From Cryptomeria japonica (taxonomy: Eukaryota; Streptophyta; Pinopsida; Cupressales; Cupressaceae): a DNA stretch of 64,000 nt. Shown here piece by piece: positions 1 to 10,550 of the stretch. Below the pieces are notes generated by a model. That model worked only from the letters and a program-made list of their open reading frames with translations. It was not told where the DNA came from and did no database searches. The stretch's first letter is position 1; each line of letters starts with the position of its first letter. The position numbers were made by a program, and so were the translations under genes. The stretch spans positions 649,737,420 to 649,801,419 of the forward strand of contig NC_081405.1 in the NCBI RefSeq assembly GCF_030272615.1. The letters run 5' to 3'.

Positions 1-308
1 CTTATAAAAGCAAGGCTAAGAGACAAGAGAGCACACAATGATGACATGTGGCTCAATGAGATGCAAGGGTAGGTAGGGGTAGGTAGGAGAAATAGTAAAA
101 TATTCAACATGAGGTGGATCACCCACCGAAGGTGGAATGTAACAACAATATCATACCATAAAAGGTGGAAATTCTCCTACATACACACTCCCAATGTATG
201 CACATCTCCCTAAGTGTCTCATATGCAAACTACAATGTTATGCATGTACCTAAGTAAACTTAAGTAAAGTGTAATTATATCCTAGATGAATAAATAATTA
301 CACCAACA
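1..308 (-). mobile_element. Partial LTR (read on minus strand), cut by window edge
   Basis: Read on the minus strand, this stretch begins TGTTGGTGTAATTATTTATT right after a run of Cs (a G-run on the minus strand). That is how a 3' LTR follows its polypurine tract. The opposite LTR boundary lies outside the window, and I found no second copy inside it, so the assignment rests on one end only. A minus-strand repeat TGTAATTAT...ATAATTACA near the LTR start forms an imperfect hairpin. Confidence 0.4.
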
Positions 309-350
309 CCCCCCCCCCCTTAAGTGCAACTTAGGGGGATGCACTTAAGT
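309..350 (-). other. Candidate polypurine tract with adjacent inverted repeat
   Basis: Eleven consecutive Cs on the plus strand (11 Gs on minus) directly abut the LTR start at 308, as expected for the plus-strand primer of an LTR retrotransposon. Next to it, TTAAGTGCA and TGCACTTAA flank a G-rich loop, so the tract can sit in a stem-loop. Confidence 0.4.
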
Positions 351-969
351 CTACAATGTAACTAAGAAATGCAAGATGGGTCTCAGCTACAAGGCCATAT
401 GAGGTACCCATGTACAAATGAAAATGCAATCTCCCATACAACGGGGAAAGAGAGAAAAACCCAATGGGAAAAAACCCTCCCCCAAAAGAGAGATGAAAAC
501 TATACAAAGAACTCTCAAAGAAGTATGTGAAGGACCAAACTCCATGTAAGGATAAAGTACCCCCATATGAGAGAAGAAGAGAAGCCATGAATCCCCCCCT
601 CAATGTACAATCTATACCAATGGTAGAAGCTCAAAAATGAATGAAGAATCTACTCCAAGATTGTTGAACAATGTTTCTCCACTTGGGAAAAAACCAAACC
701 AAACGTGTATCCATGAAGTCTCCCCAATCATGAAGGGAAGATGTAGGGAAAAAATGCATGATGAATAAAGTCTCTAAAAACTGCTCAAGTGTCCCCATGT
801 CGATGCAGAAAGTGACCCCCTCCAAAGGTGGTTTACTAATCCACACTGTTGAAAAAGGCACTCCAAGGTCTAGTGGAGATGAATGTAGAATGTGATCCAA
901 AAACTCACTTGTCTCCTCTAAAGATAAAGAGACCTCCTCCAACTGTTGTACATAAGTATCCACAACCAT
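331..969 (-). pseudogene. Unrecognised degenerate reading frame near a minus-strand LTR
   Basis: Two open stretches (969-631 and 603-331) share one minus-strand frame and are separated by a stop just upstream of 603. Together they give roughly 210 codons rich in F, L, S and W. I recognise no domain, zinc knuckle or catalytic motif. The position directly upstream of a candidate polypurine tract and LTR suggests the 3' internal region of an LTR element. It could also be chance openness in repeat DNA. Confidence 0.25.
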
Positions 970-1033
970 GTCAACCTCGAAGAATGATCATGTAGAGAAT
1001 GAACAAGAGGCTCAGAGTGTTCCCTCGCAACAA

Positions 1034-1453
1034 TCAAAGAAAGATAATCTTCATCAAAGAGAAGATGAATGTCATCAATGATGTCTCCCAAATCTGCAAT
1101 GGAGGATTCACAAACAAACCTGCATTGTTTGTCAAATACTCATTCCAAGAAACTGAAGCTGGAAGACAAGATATACTATGTTGCATTGAATCACAAGAAG
1201 GAAAAATTGTCACATCATCTGCATCATTAGGTGCAATAGGTGATGTGATATCAATAGGACGAGATGAAATGGGGTCACATGTGAGAATCCCTAAGTTCAG
1301 GTACCCAAAGTTCTCCTCAAAATTTGAATCATCACAAGAAGTGTGATCATCATATGTAAAATCATCCTCATTAATAGGAACAAAATATGAAAAGGAATAT
1401 AACCAAGATGCATGATCCACCACCCCAGTCGCAATGCTAGCTCTATTGTCCAA
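1034..1453 (-). pseudogene. Unrecognised 139-codon open frame, minus strand
   Basis: A single open stretch with an acidic, D/S-rich N-terminal half (for example NEDDFTYDDHTSCDDSNFEE). It is in a different frame from the open stretch at 969-331, so one protein would need a frameshift near 1,000. No family was recognised. It may be internal sequence of the same LTR element that ends at 308. Confidence 0.25.
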
Positions 1454-1724
1454 GTAGACCTATAATGATAATTGACTAAAGTGTGAACTCCTTAGTTTTC
1501 TTTGTTACACCATGTGTGATTTGATAGATGGAAAGAAGATTGTTTGTCAAATAGGGTACACACAACACATCATACTCCAAGTATACTCCCAGCCCTCCGG
1601 TCCCTCTTAGTTGGGACTTAATTTGAAATGGGAGAAGGGCCCTATCTCTCTGGTGGGAGTTCATTTTTGTGGCTCCACCTGATCGTTGGAGGTTGACCTA
1701 ATCAGTAAATGACCTAGATCCCCC

Positions 1725-1733
1725 TATATAAAG
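1725..1733 (+). promoter_or_regulatory. TATA-box-like sequence TATATAAAG
   Basis: A TATATAAAG preceded by CCCC and followed by a CT/CA-rich stretch (CATCCTTGAAGTCTCCATC) resembles a plant LTR or gene core promoter reading rightwards. No coding region follows within 500 bases, so its target is unknown. Confidence 0.3.
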
Positions 1734-2720
1734 ACATTTGATCAACCTAATTTTATATATCCATCCTTGAAGTCTCCATCTCCAAGCATTCAAGCATTGT
1801 TGCATTCGTGAAGCATTCATCATCAAGTATTTTTAAGGTCTTCAAGGTGAGATATTCTTTATTCAACCATTGTAGAGAAAAACTACATCATTCATATGCA
1901 AGCATGTGTGTGTGATTAAGGTCATGTCATGTTCATGCCATTGCATACAACATATGTGATTACATTCAAGAAGCAAAGCATCATCATCAACAATTGCTAG
2001 ATGAGAGGTATATATTTCCATTATTTATTTTAGTATTTGCATTTATTCATTCAAGGTTAATTTCTAAACCAAAGTTTGACTTAGGAAAACCCCTATTCCC
2101 AACCATTTTCCCTTCTCCACTATGTGCAGGAATAGGTACAAAAATGCAACTTTTAGGATTGACATAATGCATAGAGATGAACATATTCCCCTTTGGATGG
2201 TGAAAGTGTGGAGGCCCAGAGCGACTGACACTTTGGTCCCAGTAATTTAGGTTGACCTTTTGGGAACAAGTCCAAACATTCACATATTGCTCAAATCTAT
2301 GTTTGAAGCTCTGTTTGATGACTGCAACTCATTGTTTATGCATAATGTCTTCAATTTCAATACACTTACCCTAATTTCAACATTTTAACAATTCAATATA
2401 AAAAGAGAGGATCAAACTCCAACATGTGAATCTAATTAGAATTCTCAATCCTATCTTTGTTGGATTGAGGATAGACCTATTGGATTCACCCTTCTTTAAT
2501 GTAATTGGTCGCTAAGAAAAAAATAGATGGTTTACCACATAATTAGGTGAAACCCTAATTTTTCACCACTTATAGTTGGTTGCTCTTAGATTTGTATAGG
2601 GCACAAGAGCTCCATAAAGAACTTCTTATGGTTGTGTAGATGCTTGAGTGATTGATTTCTCAATAGGATATTCAAGTATTAGTTCATTTATTAGGGATGG
2701 ATAAAGAGAACTTGGATCCT
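1734..2720. other. Repeat-derived DNA, no gene recognised
   Basis: A short minus-strand open stretch (2283-2047) has no recognisable domain. The region probably contains the downstream part of the LTR whose TATA-like box lies at 2722-2730 (minus strand), but I could not fix its end or find a primer binding site. Confidence 0.4.
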
Positions 2721-2721
2721 C

Positions 2722-2730
2722 TTTTATAGA
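2722..2730 (-). promoter_or_regulatory. TATA-like box of a minus-strand LTR remnant
   Basis: On the minus strand the sequence reads CTCTATAAAAGAGG. It lies about 150-400 bases downstream (minus direction) of an AT-hairpin array like the one in the U3 of the Gypsy-A LTR at 6355-6600, but in the opposite orientation. The LTR would begin near 3175 on the minus strand (TGTCTCAAAGAGGGAC). Confidence 0.35.
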
Positions 2731-2874
2731 GAGTACCCTAGAAATGGAGGGCTAGGATTAAGAGGTGGAAGGATAAATGTTCGACTTAGATTAGCTAGTA
2801 GGTATAGAAAATGGTATAATATTATAGAGGTGGTTAAAGGTAAGTTAAGAGATGAATGACAAGTGTCTTCGAGA

Positions 2875-3125
2875 GAAAAATATAATGAATTAATTAAATA
2901 AATAAAGATTTATTTAATTAATAGAAGAAGTGGGGCCAATTAAATAAAAATATATATTTATTTAATTTAGGGAAAGGATAATTTAAATAAAAAATATATT
3001 TATTTAAATAGGAAAAAGCTAGAAGAGGCTTGGTGAATTAATCAAATAAATAAAAATCTATTTAATCAATAGAAGGCTTGGGATAAAATAATTGAATAAA
3101 TAAAATATTTATTTAATTAGGGTAG
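2875..3125. repeat. Tandem AT-rich hairpin units (about four)
   Basis: At least four successive units contain inverted arms of the type AATTAAATAAATA / TATTTATTTAATT, separated by purine-rich linkers (AGAAGAAGTGGGGCC, AGGGAAAGGAT, AGAAGGCTTGGGAT). A related array with pyrimidine-rich linkers lies at 6355-6600, so the two are in opposite orientation. They probably mark the U3 of one LTR family. Confidence 0.7.
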
Positions 3126-3428
3126 GACAATTTTAGGAGTCTATATTTTGTCCCTCTTTGAGACAATGTAACTTGTCATGTTGTTTCAAAGAAAAAAAAA
3201 AGCATTGGTGCCATAAGTTTCCCTTGGTAAGGATGACGACACGCCCCCCCAAGAGATTGTGTGAAAAATTTCCAAAAAACTCAGACAATATTTCAAAAAT
3301 AAAAAGGCTAGAAAAAGGCCAAGCAAGATGAAAAAGAAGGTGAAAAGGCTAAAAACAGATGAGAATGGGGTCTCGAGGGATTACAATGATGACGAAGAGT
3401 CACCACAGGCAACTAGGGTTAGCATCCC

Positions 3429-3436
3429 TATAAATA
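3429..3436 (+). promoter_or_regulatory. TATA box TATAAATA upstream of the PMD pseudogene
   Basis: CCCTATAAATAGGAG is a good plant TATA box. It lies about 830 bases upstream of the first recognisable PMD codons and is followed by a short C/A-rich leader. It may be the relic promoter of the PMD gene or of an LTR element carrying it. The stretch 3176-3420 upstream is A/G-rich and holds no gene I recognise. Confidence 0.45.
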
Positions 3437-3659
3437 GGAGCTAGGAAGAGGCACCACCTCGTTTACATCCATCACATTCATTGTTTACAGTTCAAAGAGA
3501 AGGAGTACTAAAGAGCATGGTAGCGGAGCTATAGTGGAGACATTTCACCTTGATACAAGCACGTCCAACAACACAAGTAGCCTGAGAAGTATGTAGAACC
3601 GGTATGTACCCTATCATACTTTTAATTCATGCATTTAATGCATCATAAATAGGGCTAGA

Positions 3660-4060
3660 ATGAATTTTTCCAAAAATGCAATAGTTAGGAATATGTTGAA
3701 ATCATGCATAGCTTGCATATTAGAGCATAGAGGTTGTATCTTAGTGCGTATAGGTTATTAGCATATCCATGGTTAGGAAAACTACATCTAGGGCTTGCAA
3801 AAGTGTGTTTATGGTAAAAACGTGTTTAGGGTCAATGCTGGCACATATGTGATGAATAGTAGCATGTATATGGTCAAAGTGTGTATATGGCACTGATGAT
3901 TGCATTCATAGTTTCTGGGTGAGTTTGTGATCTAAGAATCTACATCTAGGGTCTATGACAGTACATTTTGCACTATAAAACTGCGTTTAGAAATTATTAG
4001 CGCATTTCTGATAAACATAACTACGTTTATGGTCCCAATAAAACATGTTTTCACCATGAT
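3660..4060 (+). repeat. Degenerate ~20-21-bp tandem repeats upstream of PMD
   Basis: Successive segments such as AACTGCGTTTAGAAATTATT, AGCGCATTTCTGATAAACAT and AACTACGTTTATGGTC recur at about 20-21 bases, with a conserved core near GCGTTTA/GCGCATTT. The repeats are diverged and the limits approximate. Similar ~21-base repeats precede the second PMD copy (62394-62550) and lie in the Gypsy-A leader. Confidence 0.5.
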
Positions 4061-4261
4061 AAACAAGAATGACCAATTGGATAACTTGTCAAATTGATGA
4101 AATCCGATGAGTACCCTAGCTGGATAGGTTGTAAATTGATTGATGAAGATGATAAAAATCATGAAGTCATGAGATAGAGCTGATAAAGCTCACACAAGAA
4201 TAACAATATTTTGATGTTAATCTAGGTATACTTATGACTGCAGGTTGACTTAGGCCCTCTA

Positions 4262-5420
4262 GATTCATGAGTTAGGGTTTTGAGGATGCAAAGACTAAGG
4301 TCACAGTTGGATGAGAGTGACCATGCACCGATTCTAGGGGTACTAGTTCTATGGCATGCTACCTTTATATCTAAAATTCAGATGAATCTTGGTTTTCTAT
4401 CTGTGATGGCCACTTTCCACTTACCTTCTAGGATGATGCTTGTGACACTGGAGGATGTCTACTGCATTCTATGCATCCCTATCCACATGGATATGGTGGT
4501 CTACCACTAGGAGGGAGGGGACATTGAGACTTTGTGCCATGTATTCGACTGCTAGGATTTGGAGGTCCACGACAATCATATCACCTGGGATGAGACGTAT
4601 AAGGTGGGTTTGGTGAGGTCAGCTCGGGTGATAGTTGTCGGTGGGGTGATTAGCACTTATATCTATCTAGAATTTGGATGACTCATGAGATGTCTATTGG
4701 TTGGGGCCAGGCTATGGACATGATGCTATCAAACAGGACTCGGTTTGCATGGGGTCCATGCATGTTGTCTCACTTGTATCATGATCTACACCAGTTTATG
4801 TACTTGGGTGGCTATGGGATATTTGTAGGAGAGACACTTCTCCAAATATCGCCTTACAATCATATTATTGTGACTAGGCTGATTTCATATAGAGGATATG
4901 GGGATGGACAACCTTTTGTATATACATGTATAGCATGATTGTCTCCCATCTCCGACTTGAGAAGATGTACTACTAGAGGTGAGTGATGGATGACATTGAT
5001 ACTGTTAACTGACAAACTTATCTATATTAAAAGACTTGGGAAGAGGAGGATATAGAGCTCCCATACTATTATCAGATCAAGTGTCTCATTGGCAGGATGA
5101 CATATATCATTAATAAACATCTACCAGACAGGGGTCTCAATAGTTTAGCTCGATATAGGATGAACTGATTGGATCTGGAAAGTTCACACAAACCAGACAA
5201 AATATTTCTCAATGGAGGCCATGATTATTCTATGGGGTTGATGTGGTTAAGCTCTAGGCATTGAATCCTATGGTATGGGACTTGAGGTTGGATTTCATAG
5301 ATCCTGGGATGATACTATATTATGAGGCCTATTTTTTAGTGCACCCTTTTCCATAGTTGATAGGTGTTGGTGAGCACATGCCGAGGCTCGAGGACGATAT
5401 TGATGGTGAGAGACCAAACC
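4262..5420 (+). pseudogene. Plant mobile domain (PMD, MAIN/MAIL-like) pseudogene
   Basis: The frame contains FHLPSR..LVTLEDVYCIL followed by IPIH (about 4420-4490), matching the family pattern FHLP.GE.TVTLEDV..LL.IP. Further on come RFAWGPC, LSHLYHDLHQF and YLGGYG (about 4740-4815), then ISYRGYGDGQPFVY and a conserved C-terminal part. PMD proteins occur as transposon-borne copies and as the MAIN/MAIL plant proteins linked to silencing. That function is family knowledge, not visible here. Stops lie at 4508-4510, near 4552 and near 4676, with more after 5160, so no product is expected. There is no clear start codon. The pseudogene is flanked by a TATA box and ~20-bp repeats upstream and by the Gypsy-A LTR downstream. 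Confidence 0.8.
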
Positions 5421-6200
5421 ACTAATGGAGGAGAGGGAGAGGTATTGGCTCAGAGGATGATGATGAGGGAAATGAGGGGAGGGGAGAATTACTACCCAAG
5501 CCACCATAGGGGAGAGGAGGTCGACGATAGGTGCCACAAATGAAACCACATTGACATGGTGCATAGGATCATGGACATGATGCCCCATGCTAGGTTGAGG
5601 GAGAGAAGGGATGTGCAGTTGGACATGGATGGGATTGAGAGGATAGATATGAGAAGCCCAAATGAGTAGATGGATGGGATGAGTCAGCTGATTTTGGGGC
5701 CATGAGAGCTCGCTTATGGATTTTGTGATTCTGGAGGACTAGACACAGGTTTAGGTAGGGCATATTGCATCACTCGAGGAGAAAGTCCATATAGTGACAA
5801 TAGAGAGGGATGCTTCTATAGAGAGGTATGGGAGAGTAGAGGTTTCTATTGAGAGTGCTCAAGTTATAGGTTGAGGCAATGTTGCCTCTGGTATGGATTA
5901 TGTATATAGAGCAACGTAGGAGATAGTGTACTAGTGGAACCTTTATGAGTATATTGTGCTAGCTACCTAAACAACATGCAGTTTTAAAGTGATATCTGAG
6001 GCTAGGAGTTGATGATGACAACAAAGGTCAGATAGTGTAGGGGTGATGGGGCCACCTAAAGAAGGGACAACTATAGTTTTAGCTAGGGTGGGTCCTTCAA
6101 GACCTCAGAGGTCACACATACAATAAGGGTAGGAGGGTGGTAGTTTATCATATCCCCATCTAGATCCATTTTGTACCTATACTGCATTTTCTAATGATGA
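5421..6200 (+). pseudogene. Degenerate C-terminal tail of the PMD pseudogene
   Basis: Fragments such as EEKVHIVTIERDASIERYGR (about 5778-5840) look like the charged, possibly coiled-coil tail that follows the PMD in transposon-type copies. Earlier, an RGRGIGSEDDDEGNEG-like acidic stretch lies near 5425-5480. The reading frame is interrupted many times. The assignment is by position and composition and is weaker than for the PMD itself. Confidence 0.4.
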
Positions 6201-6234
6201 TGTAGACACCTATGGGTGATTTTGTAGCCATTTT

Positions 6235-6235
<1 letters not shown>

Positions 6236-6276
<41 letters not shown>

Positions 6277-6306
6277 TAAATACACACACACACATATGTA
6301 TATGTA

Positions 6307-6337
<31 letters not shown>
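6236..6337. repeat. Compound microsatellite (TA)n-(CA)n-(TATG)n-(TG)n
   Basis: A run of TA repeats passes into CA repeats, then TATGTATG and finally TG repeats. The CA and TG blocks are complementary and could fold back on each other. Confidence 0.95.
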
Positions 6338-6354
6338 TTCTATATATATAATTT

Positions 6355-6600
6355 GTTTAATTATCATTTATCCACCTATTAATTAAACCAAGGTTTATTT
6401 AATATATCCCTTTTCTTCTAGACCAACCATTAATCAAATATAACATTTGATTAATTCCCCTCTCTATCCATTAATTGAATAAATTCTATTTATTTAATTA
6501 AATCCCCTTCCACCATTTTAATTCAATATACATTTAATTAAAATCCTTTCTGCAAATAAATAAATCAATATTTATTTATAAAACCCCGGACTTGCATTTT
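6355..6600. repeat. AT-rich hairpin units in the Gypsy-A U3
   Basis: Several units with ATTAATT...AATTAAT or TTTATTTAATT arms are separated by pyrimidine-rich linkers (CCCCTCTCTATCC, CCCCTTCCACC). They are the opposite-strand counterpart of the array at 2875-3125. Confidence 0.6.
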
Positions 6601-7272
6601 ACTACAAATGCAAGTTGCATTAATTTTAGTTGAAATAAATCTTTTTATTTTAAATAAAATTCCTATTTATCCCACTTGCATTCTCCTATATTTTCCATTA
6701 ACCTACTAATCATTCTTATAGAAGTCCTCAAATCCCACTTAACTAGCCTAAATTCCTCTAATCATGTCACATCCCTATTAAGGGTCGTTTCTCCAAATTT
6801 GGGGAAAGTCTTCAAAATGTGTTGAAGACTTAACCTTTTTCAACAAGTTAACTTGTTGAGTCTTCCAACCTTGTAAGGCTCTTACAAAAGCATTGAAGGT
6901 TATCTACCTTCCAATAACTTAACCTCCAAAGTCTTCAAATAGACTTTAATGCCCTTACAAGACATCATCTCTTCACCATGCTAACCCATAATGGTTTGTC
7001 ACTTTGACCATCTTTCAACTTTGCACAAGAGTTTAACTCCTGGACAATAGCCTTCATCCTTGGATAATATCTCTATCCAATGGCTCATCCTCTTAAGGTT
7101 AACCCTCAAAGCTTAATAAGCGTCTAATGCTAACTTAACATCCTCTCAAGCCTCCTCATGGTGACACTTGTCAACATGAGATTGGTTTTAAAATCTCACA
7201 TGGATTGATAAGTTTCAATCTTGACCCTTCTTAAGACAACTCAATCTTGACCATCCATTTGATCATTTCTTC

Positions 7273-7280
7273 TATAAATA
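7273..7280 (+). promoter_or_regulatory. TATA box of the Gypsy-A LTR
   Basis: TCTATAAATAGAGCCCAC is a canonical plant LTR TATA box, about 530 bases before the inferred LTR end. It would set the U3/R border a few tens of bases downstream. Confidence 0.65.
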
Positions 7281-7810
7281 GAGCCCACTTTCTTCATAAT
7301 AGGAATCCATTTTTTTATGCATCTACATTATAGTCTCATAACATTGAGCATATTGCCTTTCATAGAGTTCGAGATCATTTTGATAGTATTATAATCTTAG
7401 AATAATCATGTTTTGCATATCATGTCTTAGTATATCATGCTAGTCTCATATCATATCCACATTATGTTCATGCTAGCTTAATCTCACACTAATCTTATCA
7501 TTTTGCACCATATCATAGTTTCATATCTATATCATTATCTAATCACTAGGATCTGAGTTCCATTCATTTAGATATTAGACATACACTATCTCTCATTCTT
7601 TGATTAATCATCCCAAGATCAAGTGCTCTTCCAAGCTAAGAGCCACCTTGAATCTAAGGGATCCTTGGAGATAGAGGACAATGGAACATGCTTAGAGTTT
7701 GGTTGCATTTTCTTGTTTTATGATTGCTAACCTCTAACAAAATGTTTCATTGGTTTGTTTGTGTGGTTTGTGTCTCTCTTGTAGGTACCACACTTCTAGG
7801 CATACATTTT

Positions 7811-7828
7811 TGGCACCCACCATGGAAC
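7811..7828 (+). other. Primer binding site of Gypsy-A
   Basis: TGGCACCCACCATGGAAC closely resembles the TGGCGCCCACCGTGGGG type primer sites of plant Tat-like elements. It sits four bases after the inferred LTR end. I do not assign the primer tRNA. Confidence 0.6.
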
Positions 7829-7884
7829 TTGACCCCTTTCTGAGATTTTTGACTTTTTTTCCGTAGGTGCAGACACAGGTTTTT

Positions 7885-8145
7885 TAGAACACACTTTGGT
7901 GTATATAACATGTCTTTTAGTGCATATAAACTTTCTTTTAGTGCATACAACCTTTCTTTTAGCGCATGCAAACCCTGTCCTGATGCATATAATCTATCTT
8001 CTGGCACATTTGTTAATTCTTTTAGCGCATATGTATGATTATGTGGTGCATATGAATGATCTTGAGGCACATATGTAAATTGTTCTAGCACATTTGTAAG
8101 ATCTTGTGGCGCATCGGTTCTCTCTTTTAGCACATACAAAATAGA
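7885..8145 (+). repeat. 21-bp tandem repeat array in the Gypsy-A leader (first block)
   Basis: About twelve units of the form TTTTAGYGCATAYAAAYYTTC recur at 21 bases. The spacing is a multiple of three and both strands stay largely open. On the minus strand it reads as heptads like LKERLYA and LKESLYA. It lies directly after the primer binding site and before gag. Confidence 0.8.
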
Positions 8146-9660
8146 GATTGAGCTTGTAACAGGGTTTGGAAACTTAGGGTTGTCTAGCCCACCACAGATT
8201 TTTGCAAGTTGCTAACTAGTTTTTCCTGTAGGTCTGACAGTGTTTTTGTAGGTTTTAGAGGAGTTGATTTAATTCTTTCTTTTACTTACTTTATTTTGAA
8301 GTTGGTTTAAAAACAATTCATCTCTTCTTTCTTTTGCAAAGTTAAAAATAACACAACCTTCTTTTAGTGCATAAAAAGAACCTCACACTTCATATTTGGG
8401 CTCTAAAAGGAATCTCACTTCTCTTGCAAGGTTATAAAATGAACAACCAAATCTCACTTTTAATTTTGCAAGTTTAGAATCACATTTCTCTGGGATCTAA
8501 AAATAACAACACAACTTTCTAATTTTTGCAAAGGGGTTAAAATTGAACATCACTTTCCTTTGGTGCTCATTAAAACAAACCTCACCTTTCATTTTGGAAG
8601 CTTAAAAAGAATCCTCATTTTACTTTTTTTTTAAATCTTTCAAGTAAAAATCATTTTTGTTCATTTGGTGACTTTACTTTCATTGACTAGGATTTTATTT
8701 TCTTAGTTTAGAAAATCATTTCTTTGTGGGTAAAAAGAACAACATGTTTGATTAGAGCAACATCCCCAATTAGGACTTAAAAAACAATTTCTTTGAAAGG
8801 ACTAAAATCAATCATTGTTTGCTTTGTCTTGAGTCATAGGTATATTCTCTCCCCTTTATTGGGTGACCAAAAAGCAAGACTCACTCCTTCATGATTTATT
8901 TCCTTTCAACAATTAAAACCTTTAGAGGGCATGCCTTCCCGAGTTGCCTTGAGGGGGGTGATGAGAAGGGAACAACCTAAGTGGGGAATGAGTTTTAGCC
9001 AACTATTCCAACCCACTATAATCAAATGTGGAGGTTGATCAAAATCCCCTCCAACAGTTTTGCTCAGCAATTAGTCTTCCCCTAGTATCCTTGAGATACG
9101 TAAAGCCTTTGTTCTAAAGGTTGGGAAGCCTCCCAAGGAAGTTTATCACTAAAGATCAAACAAGAAGCCTGATTACGAACTTTAGAAATAAAAGCCTCAT
9201 CGAGTTAGTATCTAGACATTAATAATGGCATAGTGCAAGGATGGGGAAGAATCCGCCCCCAAGACACTCACCATATATCTCCTAGGATAACAATTCAATT
9301 GAGGAGAAATCCTCTTTGAGTTAATTTCTGGACAAAGGCAAAAAAAATGGGTGCCCTTTAGGGGGTGACATGGCTATTTGAGATGAAGGATTATCCAAAT
9401 GTGAGCTATGGTATTATTGACGACCCTTGATTAAAGAGTCTACTTGGTTTGTTTTTCTTGTGTATAAACTAGTGAAAACATTAAGGATTTGAACACATCC
9501 TCAAACAAACATACACTCAATGTTTATATTTAGGAGAAAAATGACCATTCTATTCATGCTTGTTTGCTATTTATTTTGTCAAAATTCCTAAAAACATCTT
9601 GCAAGAAAAATCAAACATCACAATCAGTTTTCAACAAGTCACATTTAGGGAATCCACAAA
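8146..9660 (+). other. Gypsy-A untranslated leader, no gene
   Basis: AT-rich leader between the two 21-bp repeat blocks. It has recurring short phrases (for example CACTTTTAATTTTGCAAG and CACCTTTCATTTTGGAAG, each followed by AAAA and a TCTCA/CTCA) suggesting a decayed ~50-60-base repeat around 8380-8620. No coding capacity is recognised. Confidence 0.5.
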
Positions 9661-9872
9661 ATAGCACATCTTCTTATTCCTATGGCACATTTGAGAATTT
9701 CTTAGGTGCATATGATTCATCCTATAGCGCATTTAATCAACCATGAGGCACATACATCAGATCATGTAGCATATATGAATAAATCAGAGGTGCATATGAT
9801 CATTTAAGTGACACATACACTGAATCTCTTAGCACATTTGATCAATTCTGTAGCGCATTTAAGTTGCGCATT
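9661..9872 (+). repeat. 21-bp tandem repeat array in the Gypsy-A leader (second block)
   Basis: About ten units such as CTATAGCGCATTTAATCAAC, ATGAGGCACATACATCAGAT and TCTTAGCACATTTGATCAAT repeat at about 21 bases with the core GCGCAT/GCACAT. It is the same family as the block at 7885-8145, separated from it by 1.5 kb. Confidence 0.7.
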
Positions 9873-10550
9873 TGAGACAAATCCTTATTCGAGCAAGTTT
9901 TCAAAAATCCAACAACTAATCCAAGTACCAATTTAGGAGGACTTTCACTTTGAACTATCTCAGACAAATTTTCATCTTCAAAATCAAAGAGGTATCAACT
10001 AGTGATCACATGAAGTTTCAAATCAACCCATATCAAACACCAAAATACCAAGTTAACTTTCTAAGTCAGTCAAATTCGTCTAGTTTCCAATATCAAGAAG
10101 CTTTATCATATCATTTGACATGCTTAGTCATATCAATAGAGGCATATCAACCCTTCTATTTGACTGAGTAGACTTATATATCAAAACAAAGTATTCATCC
10201 AATTAATCTCACAACTAAAACTTTGATCACTTGCATGACCACTCTTCAACACATCAAGAAGAAGAATCCTTGGCTGAAAATTGATCTAAAAAGGAGACAA
10301 CCTAGTAAAAAGAAGGTCTTGAAGAGAAATAAGTTCCTCTATATCAACCACAAACTCCTAAAACATAGGACATTTTTACATTGTTTTCGTGATTATCTCG
10401 ACATTAAAAATACTAATTTTGACGAAGAATCCTTGAAAGAACGTGCCTTCATGCAAAGGTCACCACTATCATAAGAAATCCACTTTAGTGGAAGGATTAA
10501 TTTGTCTCACTTACCTGAGAATCCAATCCCATATTGAATCAACTTAAGTC
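9873..10550 (+). other. End of the Gypsy-A leader before gag
   Basis: Two short open stretches (9950-10171 and 10223-10474) lack recognisable domains. They may be decayed 5' coding sequence or chance openness. Confidence 0.35.

Larger units (their letters stand above)
6201..7806 (+). mobile_element. 5' LTR of Gypsy-A
   Basis: The start is placed at TGTAGACACC and the end at GGCATACA, just before the primer binding site. It holds microsatellites, an AT-hairpin array, a TATA box at 7273 and a T/C-rich leader. With no second LTR in the window the ends cannot be confirmed by comparison, so the start in particular is tentative. Confidence 0.5.

Noticed and set aside
5295-5588. A 97-codon minus-strand open frame
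   Set aside because: It is antisense to the PMD pseudogene and has no recognisable features.
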